Assembly (NCBI RefSeq): GCF_900156475.1
Contig: NZ_FTNR01000003.1
Coordinates: 1 to 64,000 of the forward strand
DNA: 64,000 nucleotides
Source: Natronorubrum thiooxidans
GTDB lineage: Archaea; Halobacteriota; Halobacteria; Halobacteriales; Natrialbaceae
Direction: 5' to 3'
Part shown: positions 7,558-15,281 of the stretch, one piece after another
Numbering within the stretch: position 1 is the first letter of the stretch
How the letters are laid out: each line of letters opens with the position of its first letter
The notes under the pieces: model-generated
What the model was told of the DNA's origin: nothing
The model's database searches: none
The model's input: only the letters and a program-made list of their open reading frames with translations
Translations under genes and position numbers: made by a program

Positions 7558-7809
7558 TTATTCGGGGCCCGCCCCAACGACGCGACCCGCGATCCGGCCG
7601 TCGACGACGCGATCGCAGAGTTCAATCTCGACGGGTTCGGTCGGCGGTCGCTCTTCAAGCAGGTCGAGACCTTCGACGACAGTGATATCCATCGGGCTTG
7701 CGTCGTTCGGATGGTCGGCGACGAGTTGGCCGTCGCGTTCCTCGAGCGTGAGCCGAAACCGCTCGCCGATAGCGAGCGACTCGCCCAGCAGATCACGAAT
7801 GGACGTCAC
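7558..7809 (-). CDS. Conserved hypothetical protein downstream of HIT-type zinc finger
   Basis: A protein of 83 residues from a GTG at 7809, two bases after the stop of the upstream zinc-finger gene, so the two are probably translated from one message. It begins VTSIRDLLGESLAIGERFRL and consists mainly of short predicted strands (RLTLEERDGQLVADHP, MDITVVEGLDLLEE). The frame is open further upstream but would overlap the zinc-finger gene, so the GTG is preferred. Function unknown; it appears cytoplasmic and acidic. Confidence 0.55.
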   Translation of the reverse strand: MTSIRDLLGESLAIGERFRLTLEERDGQLVADHPNDASPMDITVVEGLDLLEERPPTEPVEIELCDRVVDGRIAGRVVGAGPE

Positions 7810-7811
7810 GG

Positions 7812-7991
7812 TCAGAGCCGATTGATATCCACGTCGTCCGACTGCCGACCCGGGTCCGCCTGCGCGACGCAGTCGGCACACAATCCCCTGTCTTCGTTGT
7901 AGTGGGTCGAACACACGAGCGCACCGCAGTTCGGACACTGCTCTTCGGCGGGCTGTAACTCACAGATCTGACAGAGACCGCTGACGCTCAT
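7812..7991 (-). CDS. HIT-type zinc-finger protein
   Basis: A protein of 59 residues starting MSVSGLCQICELQPAEEQCP. Four pairs of ligands are visible: CQIC, CPNC, a C..H pair in VCSTH, and CADC. These form the cross-brace pattern of HIT-type zinc fingers (CxxC...CxxC...CxxxH...CxxC). In eukaryotes these domains mediate protein contacts in snoRNP and chromatin assembly. The archaeal role is unknown. It is followed after two bases by a small hypothetical gene. Confidence 0.75.
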   Translation of the reverse strand: MSVSGLCQICELQPAEEQCPNCGALVCSTHYNEDRGLCADCVAQADPGRQSDDVDINRL

Positions 7992-8162
7992 GCTCGTAGT
8001 AGGGGCTCGAGTCTCTTGAAACCGGGGCCGGAACTGCGTCGTCGTGGTCTTTGCGTCCGACGGCCGTGCGGGAGGACTCGGTTCCGAAATCGTCACCGCT
8101 ACTGTGTTCTACGTTCCCAACCCACGGGAAGGCTTTTGACATGTGAGCCACTACCGAGGAGT

Positions 8163-9818
8163 ATGAGCCGTGACCGGGCTCTTCTCAAGCGAGCCCTGGA
8201 CCGTGGCGAACAGGACGGTGGCAACGTCGAATTCAAGGAGCGACTCTCACGTGACGTCCACCTCGAGGGTGGACGACGGGAAAGTCTGGCCGCACAACTG
8301 CGCCACCGACTGCTTTCCGGCGATGGCGAGGCGACGTACGTTGTCGGCGTCACGGACGACGGTGGTCTCGCCGGGATCGATCCGGATACGTTCTCCGAGA
8401 CGATGGACGTCCTCTCCTTGCTCGCCGAAGAGGCCGACGCCCACATCGACGACGTCCAGACGTGGGGGATCAACGGGGTTTCGGACGCTGCCGAGTCAGA
8501 AGCAGACCGGACGTCGGAGTCATCCGGGCGTGGGCTCGTCGGCATCGCGATGATTCAAGAGGGGGGCGTCCTCGAGACGGACGATGAACACGTCGTCGTC
8601 GGCACGGCGGGCCACGTCGACCACGGCAAGAGTACGCTCGTCGGCTCGCTCGTGACCGGCACGCCCGACGACGGCGACGGCGCGACGCGCAGCTTCCTCG
8701 ACGTCCAGCCCCACGAGGTCGAACGCGGACTCTCGGCAGACCTTTCCTATGCCGTCTACGGCTTCGACGATGACGGTCCGATCCGGGTCCGAAACCCGAA
8801 CCGTAAGGCGGATCGGGCGGCAGTCGTCGAAGAAGCCGATCGACTCGTCTCGTTTGTCGACACCGTCGGCCACGAGCCGTGGCTCCGGACGACTATCCGC
8901 GGGCTCGTCGGCCAGAAACTCGACTACGGCCTGCTCGTCGTCGCCGCCGACGACGGGCCGACACGGACGACTCGCGAACACCTCGGTGTCTTACTCGCCA
9001 CCGACCTTCCGACGATCGTCGCGATCACAAAAACCGACGCAGTCTCCGACGAACGAGTCGAGGAGGTCGAACGCGAGGTCGAGCGACTCCTCCGCGAGGT
9101 CGACAAGTCGCCGTTGCGGGTCGCTCGCCACGGCGTCGACGCCGCCGTCGAGGAGGTCAGCGAGCGCGTCGTCCCGATCGTCGAAACGAGCGCGATCACG
9201 ATGGACGGCCTCGAGACGCTCGATGAACTGTTCGATCGCCTGCCAAAGACTTCTCAGGACACCGGCGAGTTCCGGATGTACGTCGACCGGAGCTACTCGG
9301 TCACCGGCGTCGGCGCGGTCGCTTCGGGGACGGTGATGTCCGGCGAGGTCGAAGCTGGCGACGAACTCCTGCTCGGTCCAATGCCCGACGGCCGATTCCA
9401 AGAGGTCGAAGTTCGGTCGATCGAGATGCACTACCACCGCGTCGACAAGGCCCAGGCGGGTCGAATCGTCGGGATCGCGCTCAAGGGCGTCAAAGAAACC
9501 GCCATCGAACGCGGGATGGTCCTCTTGCCGCGTGATGCGGATCCCGATCCGGTCCGGGAGTTCGAGGCCGAAGTCATGGTGCTCAACCACCCCACCCGTA
9601 TCGGCGAGGGGTACGAACCCGTCGTCCACCTCGAGACGATCGGTGAGGCTGCGTCCTTCACCCCCGAAAACGGCCGTCTTCTGCCGGGCGATACCGGCGA
9701 AACCACGGTCCGGTTCAAGTTCCGTCCGTACCTCGTCGAGGAAGGCCAGAAGTTCGTCTTCCGCGAGGGCCGCAGCAAGGGTGTCGGGACGGTGACCGAC
9801 GTCCATCCGATCGAGTAG
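8163..9818 (+). CDS. GTPBP1-family translational GTPase
   Basis: A protein of 551 residues starting MSRDRALLKRALDRGEQDGG. After an N-terminal domain (about 1-140), it has a full GTPase set: GHVDHGKS (P-loop, about 150-157), DTVGHE (G3), ITKTDA (G4) and a SAI-type G5. It ends with EF-Tu-like beta-barrel domains II and III (GVGAVASGTVMSGEVEAGDE). The architecture matches GTPBP1/GTPBP2-like proteins related to EF-Tu, Hbs1 and SelB, thought to act on ribosomes or mRNA decay. Its N-terminal GNVEFKERLS segment resembles AlbA/Schlafen-like modules, but this is tentative. The substrate complex is unknown in haloarchaea. Confidence 0.85.
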   Translation: MSRDRALLKRALDRGEQDGGNVEFKERLSRDVHLEGGRRESLAAQLRHRLLSGDGEATYVVGVTDDGGLAGIDPDTFSETMDVLSLLAEEADAHIDDVQTWGINGVSDAAESEADRTSESSGRGLVGIAMIQEGGVLETDDEHVVVGTAGHVDHGKSTLVGSLVTGTPDDGDGATRSFLDVQPHEVERGLSADLSYAVYGFDDDGPIRVRNPNRKADRAAVVEEADRLVSFVDTVGHEPWLRTTIRGLVGQKLDYGLLVVAADDGPTRTTREHLGVLLATDLPTIVAITKTDAVSDERVEEVEREVERLLREVDKSPLRVARHGVDAAVEEVSERVVPIVETSAITMDGLETLDELFDRLPKTSQDTGEFRMYVDRSYSVTGVGAVASGTVMSGEVEAGDELLLGPMPDGRFQEVEVRSIEMHYHRVDKAQAGRIVGIALKGVKETAIERGMVLLPRDADPDPVREFEAEVMVLNHPTRIGEGYEPVVHLETIGEAASFTPENGRLLPGDTGETTVRFKFRPYLVEEGQKFVFREGRSKGVGTVTDVHPIE

Positions 9819-9845
9819 CGCTCGCGAGCCGGCCCGGTCGATTTC

Positions 9846-10778
9846 TTACAGGTCGAACGACTCGACGAGGAGCTGTTCGTCCGTCTCGCCGTAGACGTAC
9901 GTCGGGCCGCCGATAACGTCGATCGTTACCTTTGCGGGCGCGAAGAGATCCGACGGAACCTCCGTAAAGTCCCACTCGAGGTCGTCGAAGATTTCCCCGA
10001 ACGGACGGCCGTGGCCCTCGGCGGCCGTCGACGGCACCGACTCGAAGATATCTGCGTCCTCACGGACCGTCAGGTGTGCCGTGCCGCCGTAGGCGATCGC
10101 ATCGTTCGTGCGGGCGATTGCAGTCTGCTCGTCGCCAGCGACGGGCGCGACCGGTGCCCGGCCCGTTGCGGACACGATATCCAGCGGATCGTAGCCAAGC
10201 TCTGAGAGACGGAACGTCGCGAGTTCGGCCGTGCGAGCCGCGTTCGTAATGGACCCAACGTGGCTCGCGGTCGGGTACGCCAGCAAAAAGACGCTGCTGG
10301 TCTCGACTTCTGCAAGTTCGGCGACCTGTTCGGCGGCGGCTTCGGTCGGCTCCTGTTCGGTTTCGACGGCCAGCGCCGTCAGATCGAACGCGTCCGTGTA
10401 GCCGACGCGGCGAAATTCCGATTCTTCGGCAACCAATGCCCGTGCAGGGCCGCTGCCGAGTCCCTCGAAATCCTCGGTCGTCAGCTCCCAGCCCGCCTTT
10501 TGCGAACAAAGCAGCGAGAGCGCCGGTTGGTCCGTCGAGAGTTCGACGTACGGGATCGGCGCACCGCCGAGTTCGCCGAGGTCGTGACTCGGCGTCGCCA
10601 TCCCTGCCGTCTGAATCTCCGTCAACAACAGCCCCGCTTCGATCCCGCCGGCGAATTCGAGACCGAAGTCGAGTACTGTCGCCTCGTTTTCGAGATCGTA
10701 GCCGCCGATGTTCAACTCCTCGGCGTACTCGAGAGCTTCGTCGACCAACTCGATCGCCATCCGATTGAGACTTTCCAT
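9846..10778 (-). CDS. mch: Methenyltetrahydromethanopterin cyclohydrolase
   Basis: A protein of 310 residues starting MESLNRMAIELVDEALEYAE, the normal Mch length. Family landmarks include LDFGLEFAGGIEAGLLLTE near the N-terminus, SQKAGWEL, the GSGPARALV loop, FLLAYPTASHVGSITNAAR and NDAIAYGGTAHLTV. The enzyme interconverts methenyl- and formyl-tetrahydromethanopterin. Haloarchaea are not methanogens, so it must serve C1 metabolism on a pterin or folate carrier (inference). A palindrome CGGAGG-N6-CCTCCG lies 3-20 bases before the start. Confidence 0.9.
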   Translation of the reverse strand: MESLNRMAIELVDEALEYAEELNIGGYDLENEATVLDFGLEFAGGIEAGLLLTEIQTAGMATPSHDLGELGGAPIPYVELSTDQPALSLLCSQKAGWELTTEDFEGLGSGPARALVAEESEFRRVGYTDAFDLTALAVETEQEPTEAAAEQVAELAEVETSSVFLLAYPTASHVGSITNAARTAELATFRLSELGYDPLDIVSATGRAPVAPVAGDEQTAIARTNDAIAYGGTAHLTVREDADIFESVPSTAAEGHGRPFGEIFDDLEWDFTEVPSDLFAPAKVTIDVIGGPTYVYGETDEQLLVESFDL

Positions 10779-10780
10779 AG

Positions 10781-10798
10781 CGGAGGATTCACCCTCCG
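10781..10798. promoter_or_regulatory. Palindrome at the mch start
   Basis: A perfect 6-bp inverted repeat, CGGAGG then CCTCCG separated by six bases, sits between a TATA-like GTTTTAG (about 10800-10806, minus strand) and the mch ATG at 10778. It overlaps the expected transcription start, so it could be an operator or a 5' hairpin sequestering the start. Confidence 0.35.
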
Positions 10799-10862
10799 AC
10801 CTAAAACAGTTTGTCAGTTCGAGTCTGCAGTCGCTGTCGTCTTCGCGTGTCGACTGCGACCG

Positions 10863-11072
10863 TCAGGCCGCCACGTCGTAGCCCGCGTCTTCGATCGTTC
10901 CGCTGATCGCGGTCTCATCAACCGTCGCCTCGTCGTGTTCGATGCACACCTCGCCCACCTCGTGGTCCGCCGTCACCGAGTCGACGCCGTCGAGCGCCTC
11001 GAGCGCCTCGGTCACGTTCGCCTCACAGCCGTCACATGCCATCCCGGTTACCTCGAGTGTTGTCTGTTCCAT
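10863..11072 (-). CDS. Heavy-metal-associated (CopZ-like) metallochaperone
   Basis: A protein of 69 residues starting MEQTTLEVTGMACDGCEANV. The HMA motif GMACDGC with both metal-binding cysteines is intact, and the ferredoxin-like fold runs to the end (GTIEDAGYDVAA). Such proteins carry Cu(I) or other soft metals to P-type ATPases or regulators. No metal ATPase is nearby, so the partner is elsewhere. A frame-extending ATG two codons upstream exists; 11072 is preferred because family members start just before the first strand. Confidence 0.85.
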   Translation of the reverse strand: MEQTTLEVTGMACDGCEANVTEALEALDGVDSVTADHEVGEVCIEHDEATVDETAISGTIEDAGYDVAA

Positions 11073-11191
11073 ACACAACCGTGTCGACTCGAGGAAAGTG
11101 AGTGTTCTGTTCTCAGTGTCTCCCTCGACTGGAGTCTTCTACCAGTGGGATACCGCTCCCATTCTGATCGACAACCAGCTCGTCGTGCTCG

Positions 11192-11506
11192 TTACTCCCC
11201 GTGGCTGGTCGGTGGCCGACCGAGGTGCTCCTCGACGGCGTCGACTTTTTCCGCCGCAGTCGTCGCTTGCGATCGCTTATCATCGATCTTCAATACAGTG
11301 CTCACACGGTCGCCGTCGACCGCCTCGTGGGCCGCCTGTGCGGCCGCGAACAGTTCACCGATGTCATCGGTCTCGATCACCGTCCCCATCGGATTCGTCT
11401 CGTAGGCGACGTCGTATGCCTCGAGTGCATCGACGGCTTTTGCGACTTCGCCGGACATACTCCCCTCGATTACTGGTGCCACGCTCAGTAGTGCAACGAC
11501 TGTCAT
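11192..11506 (-). CDS. MTH1187-family thiamine-binding protein
   Basis: A protein of 104 residues starting MTVVALLSVAPVIEGSMSGE. The ferredoxin-like fold and phrases TNPMGTVIET and ELFAAAQAAHEAV are typical of the MTH1187/YkoF-like (formerly DUF77) family, some of which bind thiamine. Single gene, no operon partner. There is no membrane segment or signal peptide. The thiamine role is inherited from family members and not shown here. Confidence 0.8.
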   Translation of the reverse strand: MTVVALLSVAPVIEGSMSGEVAKAVDALEAYDVAYETNPMGTVIETDDIGELFAAAQAAHEAVDGDRVSTVLKIDDKRSQATTAAEKVDAVEEHLGRPPTSHGE

Positions 11507-11656
11507 GGCTCGTACTGAGGACGGGACAGCCCCTAAATCCGACCCTTGTTTCCCCGCAACGGGACACCAAACAGCGCGAACAGCGAGGCTCGCGGCGTCG
11601 TGACTCGTGGGGCTGAAAAACGAGACGATTACGCTCCCGACGACGTGGACACCCGA

Positions 11657-12010
11657 TCAGTGCGTTCGAGGTGACTGACTCGAGTCCGTCGGTGGGTAGA
11701 TGATGACGTCGCCGTTCGCGTAGACGTACACCTCGTACTCGAGGGCGGTAAAGGCGACGTGGCCGCCCGTACGTTCGGTACCGTCTGCCTTCGTTCTGAA
11801 GAGTCGATCGAGTGCATCCGGGTCGACGCTGTCGTACAGTGAGAACTCGCCCTGTGAGACGTCGGTGTCTGCGATCGACGCGAGCGCGTGGACGATCGTG
11901 GTCGTAATCGTCGCGGTACCGTCGATATCGTGGTGGAAGACGTAGCGATCGTTCGTTTGATCGTACTGAACGTCGTCTGCGTCGTCGGTGGATGAAAATT
12001 CAGTTTCCAT
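11657..12010 (-). CDS. HalOD1 output domain protein
   Basis: A protein of 117 residues starting METEFSSTDDADDVQYDQTN. The conserved HalOD1 core is visible in TTIVHALASIADTDV, SLYDSVDPDALDRLF and ALEYEVYVYANGDVIIYPP. These haloarchaeal domains are found alone or at the end of two-component regulators and are presumed signalling outputs of unknown mechanism. A TATA sequence TTTATAC at about 12058-12064 (minus strand) lies about 50 bases upstream, allowing a short 5' leader. Confidence 0.8.
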   Translation of the reverse strand: METEFSSTDDADDVQYDQTNDRYVFHHDIDGTATITTTIVHALASIADTDVSQGEFSLYDSVDPDALDRLFRTKADGTERTGGHVAFTALEYEVYVYANGDVIIYPPTDSSQSPRTH

Positions 12011-12352
12011 AGGCAGTCAGCGGGGTCAATCGTCTACCGATCCGTAGTTTCCCGTAGTATAAAAGCCAATCGCAGGCGGTATTCGTAAACGAATATGACG
12101 GTAGTATCGTCGAATAGTTCAAAGACAGCGATTATCTCCGTTCGCTGAACGTTACGGGAAGGGTTTGTTGCAGCCATACATTTTGCCTGTGCTCTCGAAT
12201 GAGTGCCTGTCTACTGCGCTGGCCGAGACTTGACTGTCTTGAAAACGGTCACACCTGCTTTGCTCGTGAGCGTGCTCGCTACGCTGTGTGCGACTAGTCA
12301 GATTCAAATCCAGATCGAATCCTGTCGCTCACGGACTTGTTCGCGGCAGAAA
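12011..12352. other. Gene-free stretch upstream of tRNA-Gly, with degenerate repeat module
   Basis: About 340 bases without a credible gene. It holds the HalOD1 promoter near 12060, an imperfect palindrome ATTCGTAAACGAAT near 12091-12104, and, from about 12264, a degenerate copy of the module that separates the tRNA-Gly 3' fragments further right (TTCAAATCCAGATC then CTCACGGACTTGTTCG). Confidence 0.5.
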
Positions 12353-12423
12353 TGCGCTGGCTGGGATTTGAACCCAGGTTGTGACCATGGCAAGGTCACG
12401 TGATACCACTACACTACCAGCGC
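12353..12423 (-). tRNA. tRNA-Gly (anticodon GCC), copy 1
   Basis: A 71-nt cloverleaf on the minus strand: acceptor GCGCTGG pairs with CCAGCGC, discriminator A, T arm CTGGG-TTCAAAT-CCCAG, and anticodon loop TTGCCAT between CCTTG-type stem arms, giving anticodon GCC. CCA is not encoded. An identical copy lies at 12977-13047. A TATA box lies about 48-54 bases upstream at 12471-12477. Confidence 0.93.
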
Positions 12424-12470
12424 GTACCCACTCGGTTACGAGTGCAATTGAACTGAGTTGCTACGCACAC

Positions 12471-12477
12471 TTATAAA
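12471..12477 (-). promoter_or_regulatory. TATA box of tRNA-Gly copy 1
   Basis: The minus strand reads TTTATAA about 50 bases before the mature tRNA 5' end, implying a leader of about 25 nt that is trimmed by RNase P. Confidence 0.55.
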
Positions 12478-12708
12478 TGTCGAAACGGAAACCGCACACC
12501 CTGACTCCGGTCGGCGACCGTGGCCACCGGCAATGATTTTCAGATCTCTCATGCGATGCGGTATGCATTGAGCTTCAGCGACTCCTCTCAATGCTGATTG
12601 TCAGCTTGTACCTCGTCAACACTGATCACAGCTCGTCCCACTGCGATCGTCCTCGAGGCGTGAGACTCGAGACTCAGTCGATCCTCACGGACTTGTTCGC
12701 GACAGAAA

Positions 12709-12729
12709 TGCGCTGGCTGGGATTTGAAC
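12709..12729 (-). repeat. Partial tRNA-Gly 3' end (possible att remnant 1)
   Basis: Exact 21-nt copy of the tRNA-Gly 3' end with no tRNA body attached; after it the sequence diverges from the tRNA. This is the portion normally used as an attachment core by tRNA-targeting tyrosine integrases (family knowledge). Confidence 0.7.
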
Positions 12730-12859
12730 CGCTCCTGAGAACCTGTTCGCTGCGCTCGCAGAACCTCAGTATGCTTCAAATCCAAGTTTGCATTCCTGAA
12801 TTCATCGCGTACTCGCGACACGCCATTCGCGGTCGCTCGTGGGATTGAGTTCAGAGAAG

Positions 12860-12880
12860 TGCGCTGGCTGGGATTTGAAC
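12860..12880 (-). repeat. Partial tRNA-Gly 3' end (possible att remnant 2)
   Basis: Second stand-alone copy of the same 21 nt, 151 bases to the right of the first and 117 bases left of the copy inside the second full tRNA gene. Confidence 0.7.
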
Positions 12881-12976
12881 TACTTCCGAGAACCTGCCCG
12901 CTTCGCTCACAGAACCTCGGCATACTTCAAATCCAGATCCGATTTCTGCCGCTCACGGACTTGTTCGCGGCAGAAG

Positions 12977-13047
12977 TGCGCTGGCTGGGATTTGAACCCA
13001 GGTTGTGACCATGGCAAGGTCACGTGATACCACTACACTACCAGCGC
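12977..13047 (-). tRNA. tRNA-Gly (anticodon GCC), copy 2
   Basis: A 71-nt tRNA identical over its length to the copy at 12353-12423, with the same anticodon GCC. Its 3' flank (minus strand) holds a 9-bp hairpin, TTCTGCCGC against GCGGCAGAA at about 12944-12975. A TATA-like CTTATACA lies at about 13081-13088. Confidence 0.93.
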
Positions 13048-13351
13048 CCTGTTGCGCACTTACATCTACATCGGGAGGGATGTATAAGCGTTGCGAACCG
13101 GAAGCAGCGTGGGTGTTCACGACGTACCACGTAGCTACCGCACGAGTCTCGGCCACTCGTTCGCGCACGTGCAATACACTACCCTAGCTGGCTTACCAGT
13201 CACGGCATTGGATCGTCATTCTGGACGACCTGTATGCCCCGAATTCTCACGTGTGAGGCGTTCACAGCCGGAATCGAATCCGCTATCCTTTTACGATGGT
13301 ATCGGCAACACATCGCTACAGTCTAGTGACGCGGCGCCGAAGCGTTTCGGC
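13048..13351. other. Leader region between tRNA-Gly and the ribosomal operon
   Basis: About 300 bases without a supported gene. It holds the divergent promoters for tRNA-Gly copy 2 (TATA near 13082) and for the ribosomal operon. A weak TATA-like CCTTTTAC near 13287 would give a leader of about 35-40 nt before the first gene. No attenuator-like ORF was found. Confidence 0.4.
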
Positions 13352-14254
13352 ATGACCGTCAGCATACTCGTCCCGTCGTCGCTCACCCGTGAAGCCGAGG
13401 ACAAACGCGAGGCAACTCGCAAACTCGGATACGTCGCCCGCGCGGCGACGATCTTCCGGGCTGATCGCCTGGTCGTCTACCCGGATCGGGAAGGCGAAAC
13501 AGGCAGATTCGACGGCGGGTTCGTAAGCACCGTCTTGCGGTACGCCGCAACGCCACCATACCTCCGAAACGAGGCGTGGGGGATGCGGGACGAACTGGAG
13601 TATGCGGGCGTCTTGCCACCGCTCCGCGCCATGTCACAGACCGGCTCCGAATCTACCGGTTCGGGGTCGTCAAGACAAGGAATCGTGACCGAGGTCGGAC
13701 CTGAAGGGCGCGTCCGGGTCAATTGCGGCTTGCAACACCCGATCTCCCTCAACGTTCCTCCGAAAATGGAGGTCGACGAGGGGGAGCGCGTGACCGTCAG
13801 GATCTCTTCGCGACGACCGGTCCGAGCGAAACTCGAGGACAGGCCCCTTCCGGGGCTGTCAGTCGAGCGGACGGACCTTTCCGCAGCTCTCGGCCGTGAG
13901 GACGCCGGCGTCTGCATCGCAGCCTCTCGATTCGGTGAGGAACTCACCGTCGGGCGGCTCGGGACGCTGGCCGGACGCATCGATCGTGACGGGCTAACCG
14001 TCGCGTTCGGTGCGCCCGAGAGAGGGCTGCCGGATATCCTCGGAATCGAGGCATCGGTTGTCAACGCGTCGTCGGGACAAGGCGACGCGGCCGAATCGTC
14101 CACCGGGGACGACACAACCGATGACGGAGTCGAACCCACAGCCGATCCGGGGTTCGACCTCTGGCTAAATACGGTTCCGAATCAGGGGAGCAAGGTCGTG
14201 CGAACGGAAGAGGCTCTGTTCGCGACCCTCGCACCCCTCTCACTGCAAGAGTGA
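13352..14254 (+). CDS. SPOUT/DUF171-type putative RNA methyltransferase, first gene of ribosomal operon
   Basis: A protein of 300 residues starting MTVSILVPSSLTREAEDKRE. The N-terminal region (DKREATRKLGYVARAATIFRADRL) and the later GAPERGLPDILG match the SPOUT-superfamily DUF171 proteins that precede uL3 in archaea. A beta-barrel insertion (about residues 100-170, GIVTEVGPEGRVRVNCG) looks like an OB-type RNA-binding domain. The eukaryotic relative SPOUT1/C9orf114 acts on rRNA or at centrosomes; the archaeal role is unproven but rRNA modification is likely. The uL3 gene starts 4 bases after the stop. The ATG at 13352 fits the family N-terminus. Confidence 0.8.
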   Translation: MTVSILVPSSLTREAEDKREATRKLGYVARAATIFRADRLVVYPDREGETGRFDGGFVSTVLRYAATPPYLRNEAWGMRDELEYAGVLPPLRAMSQTGSESTGSGSSRQGIVTEVGPEGRVRVNCGLQHPISLNVPPKMEVDEGERVTVRISSRRPVRAKLEDRPLPGLSVERTDLSAALGREDAGVCIAASRFGEELTVGRLGTLAGRIDRDGLTVAFGAPERGLPDILGIEASVVNASSGQGDAAESSTGDDTTDDGVEPTADPGFDLWLNTVPNQGSKVVRTEEALFATLAPLSLQE

Positions 14255-14258
14255 TAGA

Positions 14259-15278
14259 ATGCCACAACCAAACGCACCACGCAAAGGCTCACTCGGGTTC
14301 GGCCCACGACAGCGTGCGACCAGCGAGGTCCCACGTTTTAACTCGTGGCCGGACGACGACGGACAGCCGACGCTCCAGGGTTTCGCGGGCTACAAGGCCG
14401 GCATGACCCACGTTGTCATGGTCGACGACAAAGCGAACTCGCCGACCGAGGGAATGGAAGAGACCGTTCCCGTGACGATCGTGGAGACGCCGCCAATGCG
14501 CGCCGTTGCTCTGCGAGCGTACGAAGACACACCGTATGGTATGAAGCCGCTAACTGAGGTCTGGACCGACGAGTTCGCTCCCGAACTCGACCGTGTGCTG
14601 GACCTTCCCGGTGACGATTACGACGTCGATGCTGCCGCGGACGAGCTCCGTGGCTACCTCGAGGAAGGACGCATCGACGACGTCCGCGTCATCACCCACA
14701 CGGTACCGGGGGAGATTCCCTCGATGCCGAAAAAGAAACCGGACGTGATGGAAACGCGCGTCGGCGGCGGCTCTCTCGAAGAGCGCCTCGACTTCGCCCT
14801 CGAAACCGTCGAGGACGGTGGCGAACACGTCATGAACGACATGTTCCGCGCCGGCGAGTACGTCGACGCAAGCGGCGTCACGAAAGGGAAAGGGACGCAA
14901 GGCCCCGTCAAGCGATGGGGCGTCCAGAAGCGTAAGGGCAAACACGCCCGGCAGGGCTGGCGTCGCCGCATTGGCAACCTCGGCCCCTGGAACCCATCGC
15001 GTGTCCGCTCGACGGTCCCCCAGCAGGGACAGACCGGCTACCACCAGCGGACGGAACTGAACAAGCGCCTCGTCGACATCGGCGACGGCGCAGACGCGAC
15101 GGTCGACGGTGGCTTCGTCAACTACGGCGAAGTCGATGGACCGCACGCGCTGATCAAGGGCTCGCTCCCCGGGCCGAACAAGCGTCTCGTACGCTTCCGC
15201 CCGGCGATCCGACCCGGAGACCAGCCGCGCCTCGATCCCGAGGTGCGCTACGTCTCCACCGCATCCAACCAGGGATAA
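14259..15278 (+). CDS. rpl3: Ribosomal protein uL3
   Basis: A protein of 339 residues starting MPQPNAPRKGSLGFGPRQRA, typical for archaeal uL3. The conserved core is visible in GFAGYKAGMTHVVMVDD near residues 43-59, the TKGKGTQGPVKRWG segment (about 207-220) that reaches the peptidyl-transferase centre, and GSLPGPNKRLVRFRPAIR near the end. It is an early-assembling large-subunit protein. Spacing is 4 bases after the SPOUT gene and 3 bases before rpl4. Confidence 0.97.
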   Translation: MPQPNAPRKGSLGFGPRQRATSEVPRFNSWPDDDGQPTLQGFAGYKAGMTHVVMVDDKANSPTEGMEETVPVTIVETPPMRAVALRAYEDTPYGMKPLTEVWTDEFAPELDRVLDLPGDDYDVDAAADELRGYLEEGRIDDVRVITHTVPGEIPSMPKKKPDVMETRVGGGSLEERLDFALETVEDGGEHVMNDMFRAGEYVDASGVTKGKGTQGPVKRWGVQKRKGKHARQGWRRRIGNLGPWNPSRVRSTVPQQGQTGYHQRTELNKRLVDIGDGADATVDGGFVNYGEVDGPHALIKGSLPGPNKRLVRFRPAIRPGDQPRLDPEVRYVSTASNQG

Positions 15279-15281
15279 CAC

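Larger units (their letters stand above)
12329..13000 (-). repeat. Array of tRNA-Gly 3'-end fragments with repeated spacer module
   Basis: The 21-nt tRNA-Gly 3' segment (T loop to discriminator base) occurs four times: inside the two full tRNAs (12353-12373 and 12977-12997) and as stand-alone fragments at 12709-12729 and 12860-12880. Three copies are bordered on the left by the same CTCACGGACTTGTTCGCG block followed by CAGAARTGCGCTGG. Spacers carry TTCAAATCCA-type and GCTCGCAGAACCT-type segments in related form. This is what repeated integration or excision at a tRNA 3' end would leave. Confidence 0.75.

Noticed and set aside
12329-13000. Considered as a CRISPR array
   Set aside because: Repeat spacing is irregular, repeats equal the tRNA 3' end, spacers are themselves related, and no cas gene is present.
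12203-13027. Short plus-strand frames near 12203-12403 and 12839-13027 that end in nearly the same residues
   Set aside because: The similarity arises because both run antisense through tRNA-Gly copies; they are tRNA shadows rather than related proteins.
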